Shown: positions 1 through 7,548, numbered from the stretch's first letter. The stretch: DNA of 19,076 bases from Christensenella sp. UBA1750 (GCA_002315655.1 DCHO01000009.1:3508-22583), one strand, 5' to 3'. The notes: a model not told the origin generated them from the letters alone. Translations and numbers: made by a program.

Positions 1-29
1 CACTTGGCAGGTGGGGGGCTCTGGTCGCG

Positions 30-48
30 GGGCACCTCGACGGTGCCC
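30..48. repeat. TCGAC-loop hairpin, copy 1
   Basis: A perfect 7-bp stem (GGGCACC 30-36 with GGTGCCC 42-48) closes a 5-base TCGAC loop. The apical part CC-TCGAC-GG recurs at 3424-3446 and, inverted, at 15685-15701 and 15773-15791, with different stem sequences that still pair. It lies just upstream of topB. The G-rich bases at 11-20 may be the end of a preceding hairpin cut by the window edge. No T-run follows, so it does not look like an intrinsic terminator. Confidence 0.7.
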
Positions 49-88
49 GGGGTGGAGGGCGGGAAGAAATGCGTTGGAGGAAGAATCC

Positions 89-1962
89 ATGGGACTGATT
101 TGCGTGATGGCGGAAAAGCCTTCAGTGGCGCGGGATATTGCGCGGGTGCTGGGGGCGAAAACGCAGGGAAAGGGGTGTCTCAAAGGAAACGGCTATGTGG
201 TGACGTGGGCGGTGGGGCATCTGGTTACGCAGGAAGACCCGGGGGACATTGACGGAAAATGGAAAAAGTGGTCGGAGGACACCCTGCCCATACTGCCGGA
301 TGACATTCCGCTTAAAATCATTCCCGAAAAGCACACGAAGGAGCAGTTTTCCGCCGTTTCGACCATTTTCAATGCGCCGCAGGTGGACAGCCTGATCTGC
401 GCCACCGATGCGGGACGCGAGGGCGAACTGATTTTCAGAAGAATCTACAAAATGTGCGGCTGCACAAAGCCCTTTTCGCGGCTGTGGATCTCGTCCATGA
501 CGGAGGAAGCCATTGCGGGGGGTTTGCGAACCTGAAACCGGGCGCGGAATATGACGCGCTCTACACCTCCGCGCAATGCCGCGCCGATGCGGACTGGCTG
601 GTGGGCATGAACGGCTCGCGGGCGTTTACGCTGCGGTACGATTCCCTACTGTCCATAGGCCGGGTGCAGACGCCGACGCTCTCTCTGCTGGTGCAGCGGG
701 AGAAGGAGATTCGGGCGTTCGTGCCGGAGGATTATTATGAAGTTATAGCGAATTTCGGCGGGTACAAGGGCACCTATATTGACGGGAAAAAGCAGACGAA
801 GATCGACAGCAAGGAAAAGGCGGAAGCCATTGTTGCCGCGGTGAAGGGGCAGATCGGAAAAATCATTTCGGTGGAGACCCAGCGGAAAAAGACCCCGCCG
901 CCGCTGCTTTATGATCTGACGACCCTGCAAAGGGAAGCGAATGCGCGGTTCGGCTTCACCGCGCAGGCGACGCTGGACATTGTGCAGGCGCTTTATGAGC
1001 GGCACAAGATGCTGACCTACCCGCGCACCGATTCGCGGTATTTATCCGACGACATGAAGCCCAAGATGGAAAAGCTGCTGAACAGTCTGCCTGCGCCCTA
1101 TGCGGAGGTCGTGCCGAAGGGGGAAGACAGGGTAAATCCCGGCAAGCGCGTGTTTGACGACAGCAAGCTGACCGACCATCACGCCATTGTGCCCACGGGC
1201 AAATTCGGCGCGGCTCTGAACCCTAATGAGCAGAAGATATTCGATATGGTGGTGCGGCAGGTGATGGCGGCGTTTTCCAAGGATTTTGTGTATGACGCGA
1301 CGCAGGTGATCACCGAGGTGCAGGGGAACAGGTTTCTCTCCAAGGGGCGGCAGGTGGTGGAAACGGGCTGGCAGAAGGTCAATCCGCCGATGAAATCCAA
1401 GAAGGAGACCGAGGAGGAACAGACCCTGCCGGGGCTGACCGAGGGGATGGAAGTGAAGGCGAAGGACGCCAAAGTGCAGTCAAAAAAGACCACGCCGCCT
1501 TCGCCTTACAACGAAAACACGCTGCTGGGCGCGATGGAGAACGCGGGGCGGTTCGTGCAGGATGAGGAGCTTCGGCGGCAGCTCAAGGAACGTGGCCTTG
1601 GAACCCCGGCGACCCGGGCGGCGATCATCGAGCGGCTGATTACGGTGGGGTATGTGGAACGACAGAAAAAGAGCCTGATCCCCACGGACAAGGGCATCAA
1701 GCTGATCGAGGTTGTGCCCATTCAGATGAGCTCGCCGGAGACCACGGGACGGTGGGAAAAAGGGCTCAACGACATTGCATTAGGGAAGATGGACCCGGAA
1801 AAGTTCATGGCAAGCATAAGAAGATATTGCGCGTTTCTGTGCCAGTATGCCGTGACCGCCCCGGCGCAGAGCTTCCCGAAGCGGGAATACACCCCGAAGA
1901 AAACAATGAAGAAGACCCCGGCGAAGAAGGCCGGGAATGCCAAACAGGCCGGTACCCCGTAA
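89..1962 (+). pseudogene. topB: DNA topoisomerase III (type IA), interrupted by a -1 frameshift
   Basis: Type IA topoisomerase, which cuts and passes single DNA strands to resolve recombination and replication intermediates. The start ATG at 89 has GGAGG at 75-79. The N-terminal TOPRIM domain begins GLICVMAEKPSVA with the catalytic Glu9, and carries ATDAGREGE at residues 105-113. The active-site motif TYPRTDSRY places the nucleophilic Tyr near residue 311. The C-terminus is Lys-rich (TPKKTMKKTPAKK) and the joined product is about 624 aa, somewhat short for Firmicute TopB. The first frame (89-535) stops at TGA 533-535 after 148 codons. The rest of the protein continues in the -1 frame from about 520 with FANLKPGAEYDALY, exactly where family members continue. 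Adding one G to the six-G run 517-522, or a -1 slip there, restores the protein with no gap. It may be a sequencing error, a real mutation, or recoding. The stop codon lies inside a hairpin loop. Confidence 0.88.
502..523 (+). other. Possible -1 frameshift site in topB
   Basis: In the upstream reading frame the bases divide as G GGG GGT (517-523), which fits the X XXY YYZ slippery pattern. A Shine-Dalgarno-like GGAGGA (502-507) lies nine bases upstream, and the zero-frame TGA follows at 533-535. A -1 slip gives AIAGGFANLKPG, matching the family spacing. The GGAGGA also encodes the Glu-Glu of a conserved stretch, so it may be chance. A deleted G in a homopolymer explains the same data. Confidence 0.3.
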
Positions 1963-1976
1963 AGGGGTACCGGCCT
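1946..1976. repeat. 13-bp hairpin with the topB stop codon in its loop
   Basis: AGGCCGGTACCCC (1946-1958) pairs perfectly with GGGGTACCGGCCT (1964-1976). The loop GTAAA holds the topB TAA (1960-1962), so the last codons of topB are the left arm. No T-run follows directly. It may act as a 3' end stabiliser, or mark a repeat that inserted at the end of the gene. Confidence 0.7.
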
Positions 1977-1980
1977 TCAG

Positions 1981-2009
1981 TGTGTCAAAGAACTTCGTTC
2001 TTTGACACA
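1981..2009. repeat. 13-bp perfect hairpin with a 3-base loop
   Basis: TGTGTCAAAGAAC (1981-1993) pairs perfectly with GTTCTTTGACACA (1997-2009) across a TTC loop. It directly follows the stop-codon hairpin of topB and opens the 1963-2231 intergenic space between convergent genes. It lacks a U-tract, so termination would have to be factor-dependent if it terminates at all. Confidence 0.75.
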
Positions 2010-2012
2010 GAA

Positions 2013-2134
2013 TTGCAAGCCCTGTTCATCTACGATTCACGGCCGGGCTTGCAAGCGAATCGGAATGGCGAGCCTGCGGCCGTACACGCCGCCCTCCGGC
2101 TCGCTTTATGCGGGAGACCTGCGGGTCTCCCGCA
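2013..2134. repeat. Run of three inverted repeats between topB and the phosphatase gene
   Basis: Three stems follow one another: TTGCAAGCCC (2013-2022) with GGGCTTGCAA (2045-2054); GCGAGCC (2068-2074) with GGCTCGC (2098-2104); and TGCGGGAGACC (2109-2119) with GGTCTCCCGCA (2124-2134) over a TGCG loop. The rest of the gap (2135-2231) holds only a weak GTGCAT/ATGCAC inverted repeat (2163-2190) and no gene I can support. Confidence 0.65.
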
Positions 2135-2231
2135 CCCTCTGTGAAATCTATCCCGTTTCTTTGTGCATTATCTCAAGTCTTGTTATGCACTTATTTACCT
2201 TTTTTGACAGCCTGAGGGCGAGAGCGCAGTC

Positions 2232-2942
2232 CTATAATTCAAAACGGTTGCTGGCAACGTAGGGAGCCTCACTGTCGCGCAGGTGCCCTAAATCGTTGAG
2301 GGAAATGAACTCGGGATAGATTTTTTTGCCGGGCTTGGGGTCGAAATGCACCACGGTAACGCCGGTGTGGTCGAGGGAGAAAGCGGAGGCGAAGCGGTGG
2401 AGCGGGATGCCGGTCAAGTGGGAGAGCCAAAGGGTGCCGAAACCGCCGTGGCAGAAGGCGGCGACACGCTCCTCCCTGTCGATGTTGGCAATGTAGTGAT
2501 CGCCTTCGCGGACGAAGCCCTGACGGGCGAGGAAATCATCGGAATGGGAGACCACATTGTAGAAATAGTCGGGGTCGGGAACCCGGGCAAAGTAGGTGGA
2601 GAGGATTTCTTTGGTGTTCATGCGGGCGAACTGCCCGTCCATCATTTCCTCCACGAACTCGCGGGAGTACGACCAGGTGAGATTGCCGTTGGCGCGGGGA
2701 ACGGAGAAGGCATCCCACGCCAAGTCCTCGCTCATCCAAGACTCGATGGCAACGGGCAATTGAAGGGCTTCGGCGGTGGGGGCGCCGGTCTGCTGGGCGC
2801 GACCCTTGGGGGAGGAATAGATGCGGTCAAGACCGTGGACAGTGAAGCGCTTCACAAGTGCCTGTGCCTGCTTCTGGCCTTTTTCGGTGAGAATGTCGGG
2901 GCCGTAGATGGGTTCGCCGTGGCGGACGATGAAAAGAAGCAT
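2232..2942 (-). CDS. Histidine phosphatase superfamily protein (phosphoglycerate mutase-like)
   Basis: A 236-aa cytoplasmic phosphatase of the branch-1 histidine phosphatase superfamily, which forms a phosphohistidine intermediate. The sequence has the RHGE signature at residues 7-10 (nucleophile His8), SSPKGRA at 43-49 with the phosphate-binding Arg48, a likely acid residue Glu72 in SED, and the second catalytic His165 in FCHGG. The start is placed at the ATG 2942-2940 because GAGG lies nine bases upstream and MLLFIVRHGE is the usual N-terminus of the family. The open frame runs 19 codons further upstream but those would overlap its own promoter. It is transcribed divergently from the 79-aa protein gene. 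The substrate cannot be told from sequence; cobalamin, sugar-phosphate and general phosphatases all share these motifs. Confidence 0.9.
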   Translation of the reverse strand: MLLFIVRHGEPIYGPDILTEKGQKQAQALVKRFTVHGLDRIYSSPKGRAQQTGAPTAEALQLPVAIESWMSEDLAWDAFSVPRANGNLTWSYSREFVEEMMDGQFARMNTKEILSTYFARVPDPDYFYNVVSHSDDFLARQGFVREGDHYIANIDREERVAAFCHGGFGTLWLSHLTGIPLHRFASAFSLDHTGVTVVHFDPKPGKKIYPEFISLNDLGHLRDSEAPYVASNRFEL

Positions 2943-2980
2943 GAATTTGTACCTCGCAAAAATGGATTGATGATGGAAAC

Positions 2981-3009
2981 AGTATAGCATCTGTGGCAAA
3001 GAAAAACAA
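2981..3009 (-). promoter_or_regulatory. Sigma-A promoter of the phosphatase gene
   Basis: On the minus strand, TTGTTT (3009-3004), a 17-base spacer and TATACT (2986-2981) make a good vegetative promoter. It sits about 40 bases upstream of the ATG at 2942. Its -35 box is one base from the -35 box of the opposite promoter. Confidence 0.75.
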
Positions 3010-3010
3010 G

Positions 3011-3039
3011 TTGCGACAGATTCACGATTGCGCTATACT
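3011..3039 (+). promoter_or_regulatory. Sigma-A promoter of the 79-aa protein gene
   Basis: TTGCGA (3011-3016), a 17-base spacer and TATACT (3034-3039) lie about 30 bases upstream of the start at 3072. It is back to back with the minus-strand promoter of the phosphatase gene, so one regulator could cover both. Confidence 0.75.
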
Positions 3040-3071
3040 TTTGTAGAAAAACAGTGGAAAGAGGGATGAGC

Positions 3072-3311
3072 ATGAGTTATCTGATTAAGGACACCACGAA
3101 GGAGGAACGGGAAAGGATCGTGGAGGAAGCCATCGGAAACATCGAAGGGGCGTGCGACGGCTGTGCGCCGGGGCTTGCGGAGATGTATCAGGACTATATT
3201 GACGGGAAGATGGAGCTGAGTGAGGTCAATATGGCGTTCACGGCACGGTACTGCAAGGCGATGAACGGACCTGGTGATGCGGAGAGCGGCGGATGCCGGG
3301 TGATGGGATAA
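3072..3311 (+). CDS. Small conserved-looking protein with a CxxC pair, function unknown
   Basis: A 79-aa protein starting MSYLIKDTTKEERERIVEEA. The N-terminal half is charged and likely helical. It is followed by a CDGC motif (Cys28, Cys31) and further cysteines at 61 and 75, then a Gly-rich tail. There is no signal peptide or membrane segment. The start at 3072 is chosen over ATG 3066 because GAGGG (3061-3065) is six bases away, whereas it abuts the earlier ATG. The gene has its own promoter (3011-3039) and a following terminator (3328-3366), which supports it being real. I have a vague memory that similar short clostridial proteins carry an implausible 'PurH' label; I assign no function. 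Metal or redox binding through the CxxC is only a possibility. Confidence 0.75.
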   Translation: MSYLIKDTTKEERERIVEEAIGNIEGACDGCAPGLAEMYQDYIDGKMELSEVNMAFTARYCKAMNGPGDAESGGCRVMG

Positions 3312-3327
3312 AACTGCATAAGAAATG

Positions 3328-3366
3328 ATCGGTGTGGCGGTGAAACAGGCGCTGCACCGATTTTTT
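3328..3366 (+). terminator. Intrinsic terminator after the 79-aa protein gene
   Basis: ATCGGTG (3328-3334) pairs with CACCGAT (3355-3361), extended inward by two wobble and three G-C pairs, with a loop of about ten bases. Six T follow (3361-3366). It lies 17 bases past the stop codon. Confidence 0.75.
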
Positions 3367-3381
3367 GCGGAAGTGGGGGAT

Positions 3382-3446
3382 GCCCTCCTGCTCCCACCCC
3401 GCAAGGGGGTGGGAGCAGGAGGGCCGGGCTCCTCGACGGAGCCCGG
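3382..3446. repeat. Two abutting hairpins: 19-bp stem plus TCGAC-loop hairpin, copy 2
   Basis: A perfect 19-bp stem (3382-3400 with 3406-3424, loop GCAAG) with a GCTCCC/GGGAGC core is followed at once by CCGGGCTCC (3424-3432), the loop TCGAC, and GGAGCCCGG (3438-3446). The same order, a GCTC..GAGC stem and then a CC-TCGAC-GG hairpin, is seen on the minus strand at 15727-15685. There is no T-run. Confidence 0.75.
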
Positions 3447-3507
3447 GAAAGCCCCCTTCGGCCCCTACAGGGCAGGTCTCGGCTGCGGCCTCGGTCAGCG
3501 CGGTGAA

Positions 3508-3530
3508 GGGCGGGGAGACCCCGCCCCTAC
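3508..3530. repeat. GGGCGGGG/CCCCGCCC palindromic repeat, copy A
   Basis: GGGCGGGG (3508-3515), loop AGA and CCCCGCCC (3519-3526), then CTAC. An almost identical unit with loop TGA occurs at 7439-7461, and a half unit at 7494-7505. This is a short dispersed palindrome, REP-like in character. No REP transposase gene is in the window. Confidence 0.75.
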
Positions 3531-3830
3531 AATCCACCGGGTCGAAATTCACTACCGCGCTCTGCTTCGCAGCCCCACAGCGGTGGGGACGTCAAACACC
3601 TGCGGGCGGGAAAAGATGCGGGGAGCGGCTTCCATGCGCCGCGAAGGAAAAGAACCCTTTTGTGCAGGAAGAAACGGCGCGGCGCGCGGCACCCCGTTGA
3701 ACCCCTTTAGGGGTTCAACGGAGGGGACGCAGAGAGGATGTTTGAAGGGGAGTTTACTTCCCTTCAATGACAGAGACGGACAGCAGTATTCACCGCAGCA
3801 GGATAGACGAAGTTTTTACCGATTATTCAT
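3531..3830. repeat. Rest of the repeat island before the ABC exporter genes
   Basis: This 300-base stretch contains no supportable gene. It holds three more inverted repeats: CCCCAC/GTGGGG (3573-3588), CCGTTGAACCCC/GGGGTTCAACGG (3694-3721, 12 bp, loop TTTA) and TTGAAGGG/CCCTTCAA (3742-3767). Open frames across it are composed of repeat sequence and have no start signals. None of the stems carries a T-run. Confidence 0.6.
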
Positions 3831-3850
3831 GTGCAAAAAGGGTTCAACTG

Positions 3851-3859
3851 TGCTATACT
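3851..3859 (+). promoter_or_regulatory. Extended -10 promoter of the ABC exporter operon
   Basis: TGC directly before TATACT (3854-3859) gives an extended -10 element about 37 bases before the GTG start. No good -35 box lies at 16-18 bases, which is common for extended -10 promoters. Confidence 0.6.
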
Positions 3860-3895
3860 GTTTGAGAAAACGTTTACCATCAGGGGGAATGACCT

Positions 3896-5683
3896 GTGAA
3901 GGATAAAAAGACAAAGGTTGCCTGGGAGGACGTGGCGGTTCTCAAGGGCTTTTTCAGGCAGCACGGCTGGCGCTATTTTCCGGGCATCATTTTTCTGATC
4001 GCCCAGGCTTCCATGGATGTGATCCCGGCACGGCTTCTGGGCGACGCGGTTGACCTTATGCGGGAAGATGTGATCGACACCCATGCGGTGCTGATGAAGC
4101 TCATCTACATGGTGGTGATTGCGGCGGCGATCTTTATCACCCGCACGATCTGGCGCTCGTTTTTGAACGGCAACGCAAGACGTATGGAAATGTGGCTGCG
4201 CAAGACGCTGTTTTCCCATTTGCAGCGCATGGACATGGGCTTTTTCAACTTCCAGAAGACCGGCGACCTCATGGCTTATGCCATCAACGACGTAAACGCC
4301 ATCCGGCAGACCTTCGGCCCGGCCTTTGCGCTGGCGAGCCGTTCGCTGTTTGTCGGCATTTTCTCCGTCCTGCAAATGACCACCGGCATCGACTGGCGGC
4401 TGGCGGTTTTATGTCTTTTGCCCATCCCGCTGCTGCTGGTGCTCATCACCAAGCTGGGGCGCGTCACAAGGACACGGTTCAAGAAGGTGCAGGAGGCCTT
4501 TGCGGCGGTTTCCGACCGGGTGCAGGAGAACATTTCCGGCATTCGTGTCATCAAGGCCTACGCGCAGGAAAATGCCGAGGTGGAGCGGTTTGAGACGCTC
4601 AATGAGACCATGCGTGACACCAATGTTTCCATGGTGAAGGCTTCCTCCGCCATGTCCCCCATGGTCACGTTCATTTTCGGCATCTCCTTCACTGTCTGCC
4701 TCATCTACGGCAGTCATCTGGTGCGCACGGGGCAGATCACCCTGGGCGATTTTGTGGCCTTCAACGGTTATCTGACCCTCATCATCGGCCCTGTGCAGGC
4801 TGTGGCGCGTGTCACCAATGTTTTGCAGCGCGGTCTTGCATCTCTGAAGCGTTTTTCGGACGTGCTCCACGCCGAGCCTGCCATCATTGACCCGAAGGTG
4901 AACAAGCATGAAGGCGAACTCACCGGGCAGGTGGAGCTGCGCGATTTGTCCTTCACTTACCCTGTGGGCAAGCACCCCGAGGTGCGCCCCGCCCTGCACA
5001 ACGTAAGTTTCAATCTACCGGCGGGCAAAACCTTAGGCGTGCTGGGGCACACGGGCAGCGGCAAGTCCACCATCGCCTCCATGCTGCTCAAAATGTATAA
5101 TCCCCCTGTCGGCACGGTTTTCTATGACGGTGTGGACATTCACGACATTTCGCTGGACACATTGCGAAACGGCATCGGCTATGTACCGCAGGACAATTTC
5201 CTGTTCTCCGCGACCATCGAGGAAAACATTTCCTTCTATTCCGGCGCGACCCACGAAGAAGTGGTACAGGCGGCGAAGCTTGCGGACATTTACGATTCCG
5301 TGATGGAGTTTCCCGAAGGCTTTGCAACGCAGGTGGGCGAGCGCGGCGTGACCTTATCCGGCGGGCAGAAGCAGCGCATTTCCATCGCAAGAGCACTGGT
5401 CAAAAAGCCGAAATTGCTCATCTTGGACGATTCCCTCTCTGCCGTGGACGCGAAGACCGAGCAGACCATCTGGGGCAACCTGCGCCCGCTGTTTGAAAGC
5501 GGCACCTCCGGCGTGATCATCGCGCACCGGGTCTCCGCGCTGATGCACTGTGACGAGATCATCGTGCTGGAAAAGGGCTATGTCGTGGAGCGCGGCACCC
5601 ACGAGCAGCTCATGGCACTGGATGGGCTTTACGCTGCCACGGCGAAAAAGCAGGAGAGCGGGGAGGCGGATGCACATGAATAA
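3896..5683 (+). CDS. ABC exporter half-transporter, BmrC/YheI-like, degenerate ATP site
   Basis: A 595-aa multidrug-type exporter subunit. The N-terminal half (about residues 20-310) is a hydrophobic six-helix transmembrane domain. The C-terminal nucleotide-binding domain has Walker A GHTGSGKST (384-392), signature LSGGQ (487-491), Walker B LLILDDSLSAVD (Asp511) and H-loop His544. The residue after the Walker B Asp is Asp512 instead of the catalytic Glu. This is the known mark of one partner in heterodimeric exporters such as BmrC/BmrD, LmrC/LmrD and TM287/288. The GTG start is supported by GGGGGA (about 3882-3887) at a suitable distance. The next gene overlaps the 3' end by eight bases and encodes the complementary subunit. 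The substrate is unknown; drug or lipid-like amphiphile export is typical of the family. Confidence 0.92.
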   Translation: MKDKKTKVAWEDVAVLKGFFRQHGWRYFPGIIFLIAQASMDVIPARLLGDAVDLMREDVIDTHAVLMKLIYMVVIAAAIFITRTIWRSFLNGNARRMEMWLRKTLFSHLQRMDMGFFNFQKTGDLMAYAINDVNAIRQTFGPAFALASRSLFVGIFSVLQMTTGIDWRLAVLCLLPIPLLLVLITKLGRVTRTRFKKVQEAFAAVSDRVQENISGIRVIKAYAQENAEVERFETLNETMRDTNVSMVKASSAMSPMVTFIFGISFTVCLIYGSHLVRTGQITLGDFVAFNGYLTLIIGPVQAVARVTNVLQRGLASLKRFSDVLHAEPAIIDPKVNKHEGELTGQVELRDLSFTYPVGKHPEVRPALHNVSFNLPAGKTLGVLGHTGSGKSTIASMLLKMYNPPVGTVFYDGVDIHDISLDTLRNGIGYVPQDNFLFSATIEENISFYSGATHEEVVQAAKLADIYDSVMEFPEGFATQVGERGVTLSGGQKQRISIARALVKKPKLLILDDSLSAVDAKTEQTIWGNLRPLFESGTSGVIIAHRVSALMHCDEIIVLEKGYVVERGTHEQLMALDGLYAATAKKQESGEADAHE

Positions 5684-7430
5684 GAAAACCGACAAAAAAG
5701 GCCTCATCCGGCTGCTGCCGTTTCTAAAACCCCAGTTAAAAATGCTCATACTGTGCCTCGTTATGGTGCTTCTGGTCAACGCGGCGGAGCTGGCCAAGCC
5801 CTACATTCTGGAAATCGTTATTGACCGTTACTTAACCGCCGGACGCCCGGATCGAGGCTTGGATGCCGTGTGGGTGTTTGCGCTGTCGTACCTGTTCTGC
5901 TGCGGGCTTTCCTCTGTGCTCAACATCACCGAGGCGGTTACGGTGAACCGCATGGGGCAGTCCATCTTAATGGACATTCGCCGCAGGGTCTTTACCCACA
6001 TCCAGCACATGAGCATGACGACCCTCGACCACTTTTCCTCCGGGCGGCTCATCACGCGGGCGACCAACGATGTGGAAACCCTAAACGAGCTGTTCTCCGA
6101 CGTGCTGGTGAACCTGTTCAAGGACGTGTTCATGCTGCTGGGCATTGTGGTTATGATGCTGCTGATGAACTGGCGGCTCGCGCTCATCGCCTTTGCAGTG
6201 GTGCCGCTGATCGTGCTGATTACCGTGCTTGTGCGCGGCGTGCTGCGCCGGAATTTTGTGGAATTAAAGGCCTTGACCGGGCAGATTAACGGCTTTTTTG
6301 CGGAAAATATGTCCGGGATGCGCATTGTGCAGATCTTCCGCAAGGAAAAGGACAAATTTTCCGAATTTGACGAGCTCAACACCGACTATTATCACCACGC
6401 AAGAACGCAGGTGCGCATGAACTCCTTTATGCGGCCTTTGGTGGAGGTCGTGAACCAGCTGGGTATTGCCATCCTTATGTGGTACGGCTGCAAGCAGATT
6501 GGGCTGGGCACGCTGGAAATCGGTATGCTCTACGCCTTTACCAACTACATCAAGAACTTCTTTGAGCCCATCAACGACTTGGCGGAAAAGTACACCACCA
6601 TTTCCTCCGCTGTGGTTTCCTCCGAGCGCATCTTTGAGCTGCTGGACAATGAAAGCCAGTTGGAGGACACCGTGACCGGCGACAAAATGCCGGATTTCAA
6701 GGGAAAAATCGAATTCAAACACGTCTGGTTTGCCTACAATGACGAAAACTGGGTGTTAAAGGACGTGTCCTTCACCATTGAGCCCGGGCAGTCCGTGGCC
6801 TTTGTTGGAACCACCGGCGCGGGCAAGTCCACCATCATCTGTCTTTTGTCGCGGTTCTACACCCACCAAAAGGGCGAAATCCTGCTGGACGGCAAGGACA
6901 TCCGCTCCTTCGCCTTGGAGGAGCTGCGGCGGAAGGTTGCGGTTGTTTTGCAGGATGTGTTCCTGTTCTCCGGCTCCATTGCGGAAAACATCCGTCTTGG
7001 CAATGCGGAAATCACCGATGCCGACATAGACAAGGCTTTGCAGATGGCCTGCGCCGATGCTTTCATTCGGGAGCTGCCCGACGGCATGGAGTATCCCGTC
7101 ACCGAGCGCGGCTCCACCTTCTCCGCAGGACAGCGGCAGCTCATCTCCTTTGCCCGCGCCATCGCCCACGCACCCAACGTGTTTGTGCTGGACGAGGCCA
7201 CCGCCTCCATCGACACCGACACCGAGCAGCTCATTCAGCAGTCCGTGAAGAACATCTCCAAGGGCTGCACCACCATCGTCATTGCCCACAGACTGTCCAC
7301 GATTCGGGAGTGCGACTGCATCTATGTCCTCTCCGCAGGGAAGATCGCGGAAATGGGCAACCACGATACCCTTATGGAAAAGCAGGGAATCTATTATAGA
7401 TTGCATAATATGCAGCTCAAGGAAAACTGA
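5676..7430 (+). CDS. ABC exporter half-transporter, BmrD/YheH-like, catalytic partner
   Basis: A 584-aa subunit with an N-terminal transmembrane exporter domain (about residues 15-320) and a C-terminal ATPase domain. Walker A is GTTGAGKST (378-386), the signature is the altered FSAGQ (482-486), Walker B is VFVLDEATASID with the catalytic Glu507, and the H-loop is His538. The intact Glu here and the intact LSGGQ in the preceding subunit together form the one active ATP site. The altered FSAGQ here and Asp512 there form the degenerate site. The start at 5676 is preferred to ATG 5670 because GGGAGG (5661-5666) is nine bases away. The gene overlaps the previous stop by eight bases, suggesting coupled translation and equal amounts. 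The operon is closed by the terminator at 7511-7548. Confidence 0.92.
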   Translation: MNKKTDKKGLIRLLPFLKPQLKMLILCLVMVLLVNAAELAKPYILEIVIDRYLTAGRPDRGLDAVWVFALSYLFCCGLSSVLNITEAVTVNRMGQSILMDIRRRVFTHIQHMSMTTLDHFSSGRLITRATNDVETLNELFSDVLVNLFKDVFMLLGIVVMMLLMNWRLALIAFAVVPLIVLITVLVRGVLRRNFVELKALTGQINGFFAENMSGMRIVQIFRKEKDKFSEFDELNTDYYHHARTQVRMNSFMRPLVEVVNQLGIAILMWYGCKQIGLGTLEIGMLYAFTNYIKNFFEPINDLAEKYTTISSAVVSSERIFELLDNESQLEDTVTGDKMPDFKGKIEFKHVWFAYNDENWVLKDVSFTIEPGQSVAFVGTTGAGKSTIICLLSRFYTHQKGEILLDGKDIRSFALEELRRKVAVVLQDVFLFSGSIAENIRLGNAEITDADIDKALQMACADAFIRELPDGMEYPVTERGSTFSAGQRQLISFARAIAHAPNVFVLDEATASIDTDTEQLIQQSVKNISKGCTTIVIAHRLSTIRECDCIYVLSAGKIAEMGNHDTLMEKQGIYYRLHNMQLKEN

Positions 7431-7438
7431 TTTGCCAC

Positions 7439-7505
7439 GGGCGGGGTGACCCCGCCCCTACGGATCGCCGGGGGTATCGTCGAGAGCGATAAACCCCGCC
7501 CCTAC
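7439..7505. repeat. GGGCGGGG/CCCCGCCC repeat copy B and half copy C
   Basis: Copy B is GGGCGGGG (7439-7446), loop TGA, CCCCGCCC (7450-7457), then CTAC (7458-7461). Copy C (7494-7505) keeps only the right half, CCCCGCCCCTAC. Its left half is replaced by another stem: GGGG-TATCG (7471-7479) pairs with CGATA (7487-7491) and CCCC (7494-7497). It starts nine bases after the exporter stop codon. Confidence 0.7.
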
Positions 7506-7510
7506 AAATC

Positions 7511-7548
7511 AAAAAGCAATGCAGAACACCCCTCTGCGTTGCTTTTTT
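7511..7548 (+). terminator. Intrinsic terminator of the ABC exporter operon
   Basis: A 15-bp stem (7511-7525 with 7533-7547, one G-T wobble, loop ACACCCC) ends in a run of six T (7543-7548). The left arm begins with five A, so it may also work on the opposite strand. It overlaps the -35 region of the next promoter. Confidence 0.85.

Noticed and set aside
2204..2238. TTGACA and TATAAT as a plus-strand promoter
   Set aside because: Both boxes are perfect, but the spacer is 23 bases, too long for sigma-A. The -10 lies in the end of the convergent phosphatase gene, with no plus-strand gene behind it.
2346..2987. 213-codon plus-strand open frame covering the phosphatase gene
   Set aside because: It is exactly antisense to a gene with full histidine phosphatase motifs, is compositionally biased (Gly/Val rich), and has no ribosome-binding site.
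3325..3906. 193-codon plus-strand open frame before the ABC genes
   Set aside because: It begins in the terminator at 3328-3366 and runs through hairpin repeats. The translation is low-quality and Gly/Arg-rich.
7471..7497. Fifth member of the TCGAC hairpin family
   Set aside because: The minus strand contains TCGAC, but it is not closed by CC/GG and sits off-centre in the loop. I kept it only as part of the hybrid palindrome.
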